A stretch of DNA of 32,194 nucleotides from Pseudoselenomonas ruminantium (GTDB lineage: Bacteria > Bacillota > Negativicutes > Selenomonadales > Selenomonadaceae), in the NCBI GenBank assembly GCA_902781305.1, contig CACZIV010000026.1, forward strand, positions 1 through 32,194, written 5' to 3'. Both the position numbers and the translations under genes were made by a program. Under the pieces are notes generated by a model that was given only the letters and a program-made list of their open reading frames with translations, ran no database searches and was not told the DNA's origin. Positions within the stretch are counted from its first letter, which is position 1. Each line of letters opens with the position of its first letter. This document shows positions 1 to 7,885 of this stretch, in pieces.

Positions 1-45
1 GCTGCAATAAATATTCGAGAAGAAGCTAGACGAATATCTGCCTAA
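1..45 (+). CDS. tnpB: TnpB C-terminus (RNA-guided nuclease of an IS200/IS605-family element), 5' part outside window
   Basis: The first 14 codons in frame 1 read AAINIREEARRISA and then TAA at 43-45. This matches the usual end of TnpB/OrfB proteins, where a last zinc-finger/RuvC segment (D-x-NAA-x-NI) is followed by a short helix. The catalytic Asp of the RuvC III motif and the rest of the gene lie left of the window. TnpB is an RNA-guided DNA nuclease that helps IS200/IS605 elements persist. The sequence just downstream looks like the matching right end and guide RNA scaffold, which supports the call. Only 14 residues are visible, so whether the protein is intact cannot be judged. Confidence 0.75.
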   Translation, partial: AAINIREEARRISA

Positions 46-185
46 CTAATCTCGTAAAATACCGTGGGTCGCACGGGAATCTACGCCTGTGGAGAGAGTA
101 TAAGTCGCTGCAACTCTTCGGAGTCAGTGGTGCTGTTCTCGTGGAAGCAGGAAGCTCCCACCTCTATAGGCGGGGGTACGTTCAC
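1..185 (+). mobile_element. Right end of an IS200/IS605-type insertion sequence
   Basis: The element consists of the tnpB tail (1-45) followed by about 140 non-coding bases ending in a C-rich/G-rich hairpin (about 156-176) and TTCAC at 181-185. This is the usual layout of an IS605-family right end, where the omega RNA overlaps the tnpB 3' end and stops at the element boundary. The exact boundary is inferred from the TTCAC end. The element stops only about 30 bp before the ribosome site of the nucleotidase gene, so it has probably replaced or moved that gene's original promoter. Confidence 0.65.
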
Positions 186-205
186 TTGTTCTGCGCAACA
201 GTAAT
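46..205 (+). ncRNA. Predicted omega RNA (TnpB guide RNA) with guide segment
   Basis: The non-coding stretch after tnpB has the texture of an omega RNA scaffold. It is GC-rich with several short stems, for example the CCCACC/GGCGGG hairpin with a TCTATA loop near 157-173, and a scaffold end at TTCAC (181-185). In this family the guide is the 15-20 bases just outside the element, here about 186-205, which begins TTGTTCTGCG. The 5' end of the RNA is not determined and may lie inside tnpB. The call rests on gene order and remembered similarity of this class of right end. Confidence 0.55.
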
Positions 206-228
206 AATTATTTAGGGAGGCATACCTT

Positions 229-2046
229 ATGTTAAGCAGAAGAAATTTTTTACAATTGTTACTCGCAGGTGGCATAACTGTTGCCATTGATGGACTTCCT
301 GGAGTGAAAGCCCTGGCTTCAACAGGAGATACGACACAGCTTACCATTCTGGGCACTAGTGACGTCCATGGACGTTTTATGCCCTGGGACTACGCTACAG
401 ATACGGAGGATCGTTCTGGCAGCTTAGTACAGCTATATACCGCTATAAAAAAGATTCGACAGGAAAATCCTAATGTTATCTTAGTCGATTGCGGCGATTC
501 TATTCAGGACAATAGTGTAGAACAATTCAACACCAAGCCGCATCAACCCATGATTGTTGCCATGAATGAAATGAACTACGATACCTGGACCATGGGCAAT
601 CACGAATTCAATTTCGGTTTGGATGTCCTCAAGCATGTTACCGACCAGTTCAAGGGCAAAAAACTATGCGGCAACGTATACTATGAAAACGGGCAGCGTT
701 ATCTTCCGGCCTATGCCATCATCGAGAAAGATGGCATAAAGGTTGGCATCATCGGCCTGAACACTCCGATGATTACGGAATTTGAAAAAGATACCGACCA
801 CCTAAAAGGCGTAACGGTAACCAATCCCACCACAGAAACACGCAAGATTATCGAAGAATTAAAAGGCAAAGCCGACATTCTCATTGGCGTTATGCATATG
901 GGACTGGAAAATGAAAATAACCGGCCCGATACCAGTGTCACCGATATTGCCAATGCTAATCCGGAACTTACGGCCATTGTTGCCGGTCATATGCACAAAA
1001 ACGTCAGCAGCGCTACGGTAAATGGTGTATTAATTTCCGAACCCTACAAATACGGCCAGGCCCTTACCCGTATCGATTTAACATTGTCCCGCAAGGATAA
1101 TCGTTGGGAAGTCATCGATAAGAAGGCGCAAACAATCCCCATGAAAAACTATGACAGCGATGGCCGATTAGTGGAAATTCTTGCTCCCTTCCATCTTGCA
1201 GCCCGCAAAACAGCCAATGAAGAAATCGGCAAAATCACAGGCATGAACATGGTGCCGGAAGATTCTATGCCGGGCATTAGCGAAGTACAAATAACCGATA
1301 CACCGCTGACTCATTTTTTCAACGAAGTACAGCTTTACTACAGTGGCGCCGATGTAACTTCTGTCATCATCAGCCGGGATAACGCCCAAATGGCCGTAGG
1401 ACCGGTACGCCGCAAAGATATCGCCTTCAATTACCAATATACAGGCGGTGAAACCACGGTGTATGAAATCACAGGCAAAGACCTGCGCACTTACATGGAA
1501 TGGTCCGCAGCCTATTTCAACCAAAAACAACCAGGCGATATTGCCCCCAGCTACAACCCTGCCCGCCGTGCTTCCAAATACAGCACAAATGATATTTTCG
1601 GCGGTGTAAATTATGTGATTGACTTAAATGAGCCAGCAGGCAGCCGCATCAAAAATCTACGTCTCAGCCGTACCGGAAAAACAATTAAAGATACCGATAA
1701 AATCAAGCTCGGCATGAACGCCTATCGCATGAACCAGCTCACAGCTAAAGGCGGTATCTTTGAAGGTCAGCACTTCAAACAACTATGGACCAGTATCGAA
1801 GCCTTTGGCGAAAATGAGGGAACTATCCGCAATATGTCCATCCGTTACATCAAAGACGTCAAAAACGGCGTCCTGGATATCAAACCAGTAAATAACTGGC
1901 ATCTCGATGGATTTGACCGGAAATCTGAATCTTACCAAAAAGCCGCAAAATTGTTGCGTGAAAAGAAAATTACACTACACAATTCTGCTGATGGAAAATA
2001 TACCAACATTGCTTCACTGAACGAAAAAGATATCGCTGCCCTGTAA
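229..2046 (+). CDS. Tat-exported 5'-nucleotidase / 2',3'-cyclic-nucleotide phosphodiesterase (UshA/CpdB-like)
   Basis: This 605-residue metallophosphoesterase removes phosphate from nucleotides outside the cytoplasm so that the nucleoside can be salvaged. The N-terminus has a twin-arginine signal (SRRNFLQ, residues 3-9, then a hydrophobic stretch to about 20), so export is probably through Tat after folding with metals. Metal-site motifs are in order: SDVHGR (44-49), DCGD (87-90), GNHEF (123-127), MHMG (222-225) and GHMH (253-256). The second half fits the 5'-nucleotidase C-terminal substrate domain. The ATG at 229 has an AGGGAGG site at 214-220. The IS end lies immediately upstream and no convincing native promoter is visible between them, so expression may depend on the element. 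A strong hairpin follows the stop codon. The exact substrate cannot be told from sequence. Confidence 0.88.
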   Translation: MLSRRNFLQLLLAGGITVAIDGLPGVKALASTGDTTQLTILGTSDVHGRFMPWDYATDTEDRSGSLVQLYTAIKKIRQENPNVILVDCGDSIQDNSVEQFNTKPHQPMIVAMNEMNYDTWTMGNHEFNFGLDVLKHVTDQFKGKKLCGNVYYENGQRYLPAYAIIEKDGIKVGIIGLNTPMITEFEKDTDHLKGVTVTNPTTETRKIIEELKGKADILIGVMHMGLENENNRPDTSVTDIANANPELTAIVAGHMHKNVSSATVNGVLISEPYKYGQALTRIDLTLSRKDNRWEVIDKKAQTIPMKNYDSDGRLVEILAPFHLAARKTANEEIGKITGMNMVPEDSMPGISEVQITDTPLTHFFNEVQLYYSGADVTSVIISRDNAQMAVGPVRRKDIAFNYQYTGGETTVYEITGKDLRTYMEWSAAYFNQKQPGDIAPSYNPARRASKYSTNDIFGGVNYVIDLNEPAGSRIKNLRLSRTGKTIKDTDKIKLGMNAYRMNQLTAKGGIFEGQHFKQLWTSIEAFGENEGTIRNMSIRYIKDVKNGVLDIKPVNNWHLDGFDRKSESYQKAAKLLREKKITLHNSADGKYTNIASLNEKDIAAL

Positions 2047-2055
2047 TCCATCAGC

Positions 2056-2097
2056 AAAAGAGGAGGACTTAACGCCATTGTTAAGCCCTCCTCTTTT
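2056..2097. terminator. Bidirectional intrinsic terminator between nucleotidase and amidase
   Basis: An inverted repeat of about 17 bp (left arm from 2056, right arm ending about 2097) has A-rich and T-rich outer edges, so it can end transcripts from both directions. It sits between the converging stop codons at 2046 and 2111. Confidence 0.85.
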
Positions 2098-2110
2098 CTT
2101 GATACCAGTT

Positions 2111-2752
2111 TTATTCCGGATAAAAAACCAAACCACGGTCCTGTAAACGCTCTCTTAGCGCTTTCATAAAGTTGTGGCCGGGGTCAATCTTCTCTGAACG
2201 ATACCCCGCCACTTTTTCGATGTATAAGCCGCTTTCTCTGGCAGCAACCTGCTGATAATGACCAAATACATAGTGGATTGTCGGATACTTTTCCTGTAAA
2301 TATAAGATTAAGTCGATATTCGCCTCTAATTGTGCATCCGTCAAATCCTCAGCTCCGCCAACGCCACCTACATTTTCAATCCCAATAGCACACCAGTTAT
2401 AGCCTATGATATGCCGATTAAGCGCTGTTTCCGGAGTCAGCCGGAAAATTTGCCCCTCCTTGGAAACCAAAAAATGCGATGCTACATTTAGTGTTCCATC
2501 TCCTCTGGATTCGTTATAAAAATGGTTATATGCAGATTCCCATGTACCAGAGGCTGTCCAATGCACCACTACTGCTTGGGGCGTAATGTACACCTGATCC
2601 AATCCATAATGCGTCATAGCGTATTCACGAATAAGCTGCTCCCGCTGCTCCGACCATATAATAGGCTTATCTATGATTTGAAGTTCTCCTGCCAATGCTT
2701 CAGTCATCATAAATAAGCACATCATTAACAAAAAGAAACTTTTCTTAAACAT
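2111..2752 (-). CDS. Secreted N-acetylmuramoyl-L-alanine amidase (Amidase_2/PGRP fold)
   Basis: This 213-residue protein has a Sec signal peptide (residues 1-21, cut probably after ALA). A single zinc amidase domain of the T7-lysozyme/AmpD/PGRP type follows. Visible motifs are VVHWTA with the first zinc His at 64, a core SHFLVSKEGQIFRL (92-105), IGIEN (123-127) with the conserved Glu, and DPGHNF (190-195) holding the C-terminal His/Asp ligand region. It would cut the amide bond between MurNAc and L-Ala in peptidoglycan outside the cytoplasm. No extra wall-binding domain is present. The ATG has a G-rich site (GGGGGCGAGG) close upstream. It lies 48 bp after hsdR on the same strand with no terminator seen between them, so readthrough is possible, but a functional link is doubtful. 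Confidence 0.85.
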   Translation of the reverse strand: MFKKSFFLLMMCLFMMTEALAGELQIIDKPIIWSEQREQLIREYAMTHYGLDQVYITPQAVVVHWTASGTWESAYNHFYNESRGDGTLNVASHFLVSKEGQIFRLTPETALNRHIIGYNWCAIGIENVGGVGGAEDLTDAQLEANIDLILYLQEKYPTIHYVFGHYQQVAARESGLYIEKVAGYRSEKIDPGHNFMKALRERLQDRGLVFYPE

Positions 2753-2800
2753 TGCCTCGCCCCCTCACTATCCGTTACAAGATAAGCATACTTCTCATCA

Positions 2801-5800
2801 TCAGGCTATTTCACTGCCATTATTGGTGACTTCTCTCACTTTGTCAAAAATATGCGCAACTTCTGCAGTGTTCCCCTTGAACAGCTGCGCAACATTGTTC
2901 ATGCCCGCAAATGCAGGTTTCTTAATATCCTGTGGAATCATCTCCCCATTCTTGGCTAAATAGTCAATGATACGCTTGACAAAATCAATCTGACGAACAT
3001 TTAAGCGATTTTCCTGCAAAAATTCAGCGAACACCTCTTCCAAAGCTGTCCTGTCCATGCCCACAGTCTTACGCACCATAAGTCCCACAGGCCGCTGTCC
3101 ATAAAGGTTCCGATAATCTTCCTGCGTGCCCAGTTCTTCCCACAGAACCCGTTCCAACTCCCGCAAATCTACAGAAGTCAGCCGCTTATTCGTACGCAGC
3201 TTATGCACGGCGATATTATCCTGATGTTCCTTGAGGTAGCGCTCCACCTTTTTCTTGTAGCTTTCCGAAGTCTGTTCCGGTGTAACCACATGAGTCTCCT
3301 TGACCATGATGAGATTATCGGTAAAATCGGTGTAATAAATACTCGTACTCTCAGGTTCCAGAAATTTCAGTAAATCGCGCAGCTCTGTCCGCACTTTTTC
3401 AATTTTATCTACCGACACATCATCCCAGTATTCAGGATAACGCACCTGTTGAATAAAGGTCTGTTTCGCCTTTATCTGCGGAATGGTCTGTAGATTCGGT
3501 GAACTAAGTTTATCGGCAGTTTCCTCCACCTGCACGGCCTTCGTCGTAATATCCTTGGCCATCAGATAATCGTACATAATGCCATACATCTTTTGGTCAA
3601 AGAAGCGGGCCATTACATCATCATCCTGTGCTGGAATGATGGGGGCTATATGCTTGGCAATCTCCGCCACATCATCCGCAGTCAGACTGGCCCAGCTGCT
3701 TTTATCCCGATACTTCTCTACCTGCTGGCGATTCTGAATGACACGGAAGCTGTCATTATCCAGTGCCATTACTGTGCCATGCAGCTCTGTAAAGAGCTTT
3801 TGGGCAAACTTCTGCCGCTCCTCATCTTTATCCTTGTAAAGCAACAGATAGAGATTGGCCTGCAAATTGTAAATGCGTTCCACCAGTGACGGCTGATTCT
3901 TGGATTCCTTCAGCTTATTGCCTTGGAGACTGAAGTATTCAAAGTTTCCGCCATAGTCAAAGATATAAAAGTTCTGCTTATTCTGTCCCGGACCAAAAAG
4001 GTCAAGGCAAAGACGCGTGCCGCGTCCTATCATCTGCCAGAACTTGCTGTAAGAACGCACCATCTTGAAGAATACAAGATTCAGTACTTCCGGCACATCA
4101 ATACCCGTATCCAGCATATCAACAGAAACAGCAATCTGCGGCATCTTGTCCGGCGTACGAAAATCATCAATAATCTGCTCGTGATAGTCAATGCTGCCAT
4201 CTACCTGCTGAATGAACGCATCGCCAAGCTCGGGATACATTTCATGGAAAATATCCACGATGAATTTAGCATGCTTCCTGTTCTTGGCAAAGATGATGGT
4301 CTTGCCCAGCTTATCCCCGCCATCGATATACTGCCCCATATCCATCAAATCCTTGATGACCATCTGCACCGTCTGACGATTGAATACATACTTGTTGAAG
4401 GCCGAACTCAAAATATCCGGGGCATTGTCACCAGCCAGCCCGAACACTTCCTCATAATGCTCTTTATCCTCTTCGCTGAGGTCTTTATAATGGAGTCCAT
4501 TCTTCATCAGGTCTGTGGTACGCTCAAACTGTTCATAAGGAACAAGATAGCCTTGCTCCACAGCCTCATCATATTGATAAGCAAAGGTAGGATTCCCTGC
4601 CTCCAGCTCGAACTGACGATAGGTATTCTTGTCCACTTCATTCTTCGGCGTTGCCGTAAGGCCCAGCAACATAGCATCGAAATACTGAAAAATCGCCTGA
4701 TACCGCTGATAGATACTGCGATGGCTCTCGTCAATGATGATAAGGTCAAAGGACGCTGGCGAAAACAATCTGCGCCCCTCAGGATTTTTCGCCGTGTCAA
4801 TGGCGTTCATCATCGTCGGATAGGTACTGAAAATAATACGCGCCGTCGTTGCATCGTCCTTGCTGTCCATCAGACTGGCCAAGGGAATCTCATTGCTGAA
4901 AAAATCCATAAAGCTGCGCTTGGCCTGGCGCACCAGCGCGGTACGGTCAGCCAAAAACAAAATACGCTTTACCCAGCCGCCACGAAATAACACATCCGAC
5001 AAGCTGATGGCTACACGGGTCTTGCCTGTCCCCGTTGCCTGCACTATCAGCGCTTTCCTGCGCTTTTTGTCAAACGCCTCTTCCACCGCTTTGACTGCCT
5101 CAATCTGGTAGGGTCTGCCCGCAATATCATAATTCGGCTCAACATCTGCCAAAGTCTGCTGCATACCACGCCTGTCCATGCGCATCTGCAAATCATCCTG
5201 CGTAAAAAAGCCCGACACATCCCGGCGTGGATAACCGCCCTGCTCATCGAGAAATACCGTGCGCAGGCCATTGGTCATAAAGATGAATGGACGGCGGCCA
5301 TACTTCGCCTCATAACTATTGGCATATAGTTCTGCCTGTTTTGCCCCTTTCTCCGGGTCGAAACTCGTACGCTTGGCCTCCACAATGGCCAAAGGCTTCT
5401 GGTCTCTGCCATAAAGCACATAATCCGAAAAGCCTGTATTGGAGGCATTAGGCATGCCGGAAACTTCTTCCTCAATACGGCAGTTATCGCCGATTATCCA
5501 GCCTGCCGCTTCAAGGTCATAATCAATATAGCGCTTGCGGGTTTCCGCTTCCGTAATCGGATTGACATGGAACTCGCCCTGTGCCTGACGTTCCTTGCGC
5601 AGACGGGTAAGTTCCTGTTGCAGCTGCTCATTCTTCGCCCTTATATCATCCAGTTCCTGATTCTTTTCCTCCAGCTCATGCTGTTTCTGAGCCAGAGCGA
5701 CATCTTTCTTCGCAATATCCTCTGCCTGCTTTTGGATTTCCTGCGGACTGACCGTTGCCTTATCATCAGGCGATGGCAAAAGGCTTTCATCGAAAACCAT

Positions 5801-6214
5801 TTCTCCCTGAATTGCTGTATAACAATAGGCCATCCAACTCAAAAACTCAAAGAGGATTCTAATAGCCAGTACACCATCCCCATGTGTAAGCGGACTGCCG
5901 CCATGTGCAGCTCTGTTGCCGAACAAACGCAGCTGGTCAAGCATATGAAGCAGCTTATTATCCCCCACCACTTCACAAAAGCCCCTATCTTTCAGCAGGG
6001 CAAAAAGTTCTCTATCCTTGCCGTATTTATATGGGTCACTCGTATCCATGCCCTCTGCACGATAAACCCACTTGATGCCCAGTTCCATAGCCGAACGCCC
6101 AAAGATAGCCGCCACCTCCGGCGCAATCGCCATCCCCTGTTCTGCTTTTATGGCCCGTTCAGCTATATTTATCCATTGAGATTCCTGATTTACAAAGTCA
6201 AAATTTGAGGCCAT
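2801..6214 (-). CDS. hsdR: Type I restriction enzyme, R (motor/nuclease) subunit HsdR, EcoEI-like
   Basis: HsdR is the DNA-translocating and cutting subunit of the type I HsdRMS complex. I chose the ATG at 6214 (1137 residues) because GGGAGGGG lies 4 bases before it; the in-frame ATG at 6232 lacks such a site. Domains: an N-terminal DUF4145-like helical domain (about 1-125), a charged coiled coil (about 155-210), a PD-(D/E)xK nuclease (D264, then EAK at 279-281), SF2 helicase motifs I QATGTGKT (393-400), II DESH (495-498), III LTATP, and a motif VI region ending in QMIGRGTR. An EcoEI-type C-terminal domain closes the protein. All key residues are present, so restriction should work if HsdS does. 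A structured RNA with promoter and terminator lies directly upstream and may control it. A weak -10 (TATAAC) just after that terminator could give basal expression. Confidence 0.95.
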   Translation of the reverse strand: MASNFDFVNQESQWINIAERAIKAEQGMAIAPEVAAIFGRSAMELGIKWVYRAEGMDTSDPYKYGKDRELFALLKDRGFCEVVGDNKLLHMLDQLRLFGNRAAHGGSPLTHGDGVLAIRILFEFLSWMAYCYTAIQGEMVFDESLLPSPDDKATVSPQEIQKQAEDIAKKDVALAQKQHELEEKNQELDDIRAKNEQLQQELTRLRKERQAQGEFHVNPITEAETRKRYIDYDLEAAGWIIGDNCRIEEEVSGMPNASNTGFSDYVLYGRDQKPLAIVEAKRTSFDPEKGAKQAELYANSYEAKYGRRPFIFMTNGLRTVFLDEQGGYPRRDVSGFFTQDDLQMRMDRRGMQQTLADVEPNYDIAGRPYQIEAVKAVEEAFDKKRRKALIVQATGTGKTRVAISLSDVLFRGGWVKRILFLADRTALVRQAKRSFMDFFSNEIPLASLMDSKDDATTARIIFSTYPTMMNAIDTAKNPEGRRLFSPASFDLIIIDESHRSIYQRYQAIFQYFDAMLLGLTATPKNEVDKNTYRQFELEAGNPTFAYQYDEAVEQGYLVPYEQFERTTDLMKNGLHYKDLSEEDKEHYEEVFGLAGDNAPDILSSAFNKYVFNRQTVQMVIKDLMDMGQYIDGGDKLGKTIIFAKNRKHAKFIVDIFHEMYPELGDAFIQQVDGSIDYHEQIIDDFRTPDKMPQIAVSVDMLDTGIDVPEVLNLVFFKMVRSYSKFWQMIGRGTRLCLDLFGPGQNKQNFYIFDYGGNFEYFSLQGNKLKESKNQPSLVERIYNLQANLYLLLYKDKDEERQKFAQKLFTELHGTVMALDNDSFRVIQNRQQVEKYRDKSSWASLTADDVAEIAKHIAPIIPAQDDDVMARFFDQKMYGIMYDYLMAKDITTKAVQVEETADKLSSPNLQTIPQIKAKQTFIQQVRYPEYWDDVSVDKIEKVRTELRDLLKFLEPESTSIYYTDFTDNLIMVKETHVVTPEQTSESYKKKVERYLKEHQDNIAVHKLRTNKRLTSVDLRELERVLWEELGTQEDYRNLYGQRPVGLMVRKTVGMDRTALEEVFAEFLQENRLNVRQIDFVKRIIDYLAKNGEMIPQDIKKPAFAGMNNVAQLFKGNTAEVAHIFDKVREVTNNGSEIA

Positions 6215-6267
6215 AATTCCCCTCCCTGTCATTTAACAGAGCACTATTCCTCATTCCTCGTTATAGC

Positions 6268-6421
6268 AGAAAAACCGCCCTCATACGAGAACGGTCCTCT
6301 CCAATCAGAATAGCTATCCGGCAGGCGTCCGCTTCTCCTGCATCTACTCGAGTTTCCTCTGTCATGCCATCGGCGTGTGGTCCGGACGAAATCTACCACC
6401 TCAGATAACTATTCCTTTCTT
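6268..6421 (-). ncRNA. Structured RNA / candidate leader attenuator upstream of hsdR
   Basis: A transcript of about 150 nt is predicted from a good promoter (6428-6456) to a U-run after a hairpin (6295-6270). An 11-bp stem (minus-strand arms at 6414-6404 and 6318-6308, one G-U) closes a multi-branched core. Inside are a GUGGU/ACCAC hairpin (6399-6395 with 6381-6377), a GAG-GAAA-CUC hairpin (6359-6350) and a GCAGG/CCUGC hairpin (6341-6337 with 6325-6321). The loops of the first and last hairpins contain CGUCCG and CGGACG, which are fully complementary and could form a kissing contact. I do not recognise it as a known riboswitch or 6S RNA. The order promoter, folded RNA, terminator, hsdR ribosome site is that of a transcription attenuator, but a free-standing small RNA is equally possible. 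Confidence 0.6.
6270..6295 (-). terminator. Intrinsic terminator between structured RNA and hsdR
   Basis: The minus-strand hairpin ACCGTTCTC-GTAT-GAGGGCGGT has a 9-bp stem with two G-U pairs (6295-6287 with 6282-6274) and is followed by a run of five T. The 5' arm could also pair weakly with GAGAG just upstream (about 6298-6302), a possible antiterminator. It lies 55 bp before the hsdR start. Confidence 0.8.
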
Positions 6422-6427
6422 ACTTAC

Positions 6428-6456
6428 ATTGTACTACTTATCCTTACGACTGTAAA
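6428..6456 (-). promoter_or_regulatory. Sigma-A promoter for the structured RNA / hsdR
   Basis: On the minus strand there is TTTACA (6456-6451), a 17-bp spacer and TACAAT (6433-6428). The start is expected near 6421, just before the closing stem of the RNA. The promoter overlaps the last codons of the upstream BECR-like gene. Confidence 0.75.
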
Positions 6457-6826
6457 GAATTTTCTTGTTGCGTACAATTCTATTCCATTCTCTTGTGTCT
6501 GTTCTTAAAAAAGTTATTATTGAATTTTTGAAGTTAGCTGGGTCTGTAGAAGTTTTTAACCGTAAAATCAGCTTAAATACTCGTTCCTCTATCCTTATTT
6601 CCTTCAAAATCAACGCCGTATTAGGTCGGTTGGCTTCCACTATGTAATCGGGGCATTGTATTGCTTCCAGCATATACTGTTTATATCTTTCATAATCTCC
6701 CGGATGATGCAATGCTATATGTTCAATTCGTTCATCTGTAATTATGACTTCATCACTGTCAATATCTGCTGTTACTACCTGATAAAGTTCTTTGTTTAAT
6801 TTCCCTATGTAATGTATATCTATCAA
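6434..6826 (-). CDS. Small BECR-fold (PBECR-like) nuclease-domain protein in the restriction operon
   Basis: This 130-residue protein lies between hsdS and hsdR. It resembles the phage Barnase-EndoU-ColicinE5/D-RelE-like (PBECR) nuclease families. The pattern is a start of IITDERIEHI, then HHPGDYERY, a central ALILKEI strand, a LILRLKTS strand, and a C-terminal F-L-R-T...W-N-R...K-I-L-Y-S with basic residues. The assignment is from pattern memory and is tentative. Such folds are found in RNase toxins and in phage polyvalent proteins. The start is a TTG at 6826, as no ATG lies near the N-terminus; AAGGTG lies about 11 bases before it. It starts 22 bp after the hsdS stop and its 3' end carries the promoter of the next RNA. 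The stretch is visibly AT-rich, like hsdS. It may be a toxin, an extra nuclease or an anti-restriction factor. Confidence 0.6.
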   Translation of the reverse strand: MIDIHYIGKLNKELYQVVTADIDSDEVIITDERIEHIALHHPGDYERYKQYMLEAIQCPDYIVEANRPNTALILKEIRIEERVFKLILRLKTSTDPANFKNSIITFLRTDTREWNRIVRNKKILYSRKDK

Positions 6827-6848
6827 GTCCTACACCTTAATTCATAAG

Positions 6849-7439
6849 TTATGCTGTAGCATCTTTAGCTGCATGTAATGATTTTATAAACTGGTCAATG
6901 GCATATTTCGATTTGTCGATTTGCTCTACGAAGTCAGCAAATTCATTTTGTAACTCGATAGGTGGTACATAAATAGCTATTGCCTTTAATTCTTGTGCAT
7001 TGATGTTTGCTTGATTAACTGCACCCTTCGCCATAGAACGCAACTGCTTTTTCATAAACTCCATATTCATAAATCGCGTAAAGAATACAGGTGAAACAAT
7101 ATCATGCAGTCTTACTCTAATAATATATCCTGCAATAACCATATCTTCGTCTAAATCAAATAATGCAGTTTTTCCGACCAATTCAGTGCTATTGGTTCGA
7201 TTAAAGAGTACATCTCCTTTTCGGACAACACACTTTTCAAGTTCCTCATCTGATACGTCTATATGTTTCAAATCTGAAAGGTCAAGATAACCATCATATG
7301 TCAAATTGTTCATTCGCAGGTATTTATATTGACCATCATCGTTCGCTTTAGCGCTTGTTCCGTATCGTACATCTGTTGTCACTTGACCAACAGTGGTAAC
7401 TTTCCACCCCATCGGATTAGTTACTGGGTCGCCAAACAT
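6849..7439 (-). CDS. hsdS: HsdS C-terminal half: second target-recognition domain and distal helix (separated by frameshift)
   Basis: The 196 residues begin MFGDPVTNPMGWK, the standard junction between the first half of HsdS and its second target-recognition domain. They end with a conserved helix (QNEFADFVEQIDKSKYAIDQ) that packs on HsdM. The domain would recognise one half of the bipartite DNA site. In the same frame upstream of the Met the DNA still encodes ATAFKSRFVE, the usual end of the HsdS central linker, so this Met was once internal. The ATG lies 2 bases after the stop codon of the N-terminal half, so re-initiation could give a separate half-subunit. Half-HsdS proteins with one recognition domain and one helix are known to dimerise in some type I systems. 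Function here is uncertain. Confidence 0.8.
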   Translation of the reverse strand: MFGDPVTNPMGWKVTTVGQVTTDVRYGTSAKANDDGQYKYLRMNNLTYDGYLDLSDLKHIDVSDEELEKCVVRKGDVLFNRTNSTELVGKTALFDLDEDMVIAGYIIRVRLHDIVSPVFFTRFMNMEFMKKQLRSMAKGAVNQANINAQELKAIAIYVPPIELQNEFADFVEQIDKSKYAIDQFIKSLHAAKDATA

Positions 7440-7441
7440 CT

Positions 7442-7885
7442 CTACAAACCGTGATTTGAAAGCTGTCGCGCAATATATTTCTGCTTACTTAATTCATACG
7501 AAGGAATTTTCATCTTTCGCATAGCACTTTGCGTAAGCTTTTGTCTTGTTGAGCCATTAACGAGCGCATCAACTGGATAAAACATTATTGCATAGCATAA
7601 ATAATCGACATCTATATCCTGATGCGGTTTTAATACGTGTGCATGATTATTAACCCAACATTTTCCAGACACCCGATATGCTATTGGTTTTTCTTTAGAA
7701 CCAAAGCTCCCACCATCTTCCGCCAATAAAACCAATTCATCATCGAATATATAATCATCAATATATCCTTGAAGTCCATTTGCCCCATAATATGGATAAT
7801 CACCATGTTGTCTATCAGTGCCCTTTATTGGCACACGTTGCTTATCTAATATATCACAACAATCTTCTAAAAATCTGTATTTCAT
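7442..7885 (-). CDS. hsdS: HsdS N-terminal half: first target-recognition domain, truncated by frameshift in the central linker
   Basis: The 147 residues hold one target-recognition domain. Its features are the start MKYRFLEDCCDILDKQRVP, a PYYGANGLQGYIDDY turn, LAEDGGSFG, a GSTRQKLTQSAMRKMKIP loop and ELSKQKYIARQL. The last segment is the start of the central helix, but after ARQL the frame reads SNHGL and stops at 7442-7444. The expected linker of about 40 residues is missing, and the second half resumes in another frame 2 bases later. A deletion with frameshift is the simplest explanation. The ATG at 7885 has GGGAG 7 bases upstream and directly abuts the TAG of a tiny upstream frame. This fragment lacks a full coiled-coil helix, so it may not assemble alone. 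Confidence 0.82.
   Translation of the reverse strand: MKYRFLEDCCDILDKQRVPIKGTDRQHGDYPYYGANGLQGYIDDYIFDDELVLLAEDGGSFGSKEKPIAYRVSGKCWVNNHAHVLKPHQDIDVDYLCYAIMFYPVDALVNGSTRQKLTQSAMRKMKIPSYELSKQKYIARQLSNHGL

Noticed and set aside
6268-6421. 6S RNA or small SRP RNA
   Set aside because: The core is multi-branched rather than a long rod with a central bubble, and the GGAAGGAAGCAG-type SRP loop is absent.
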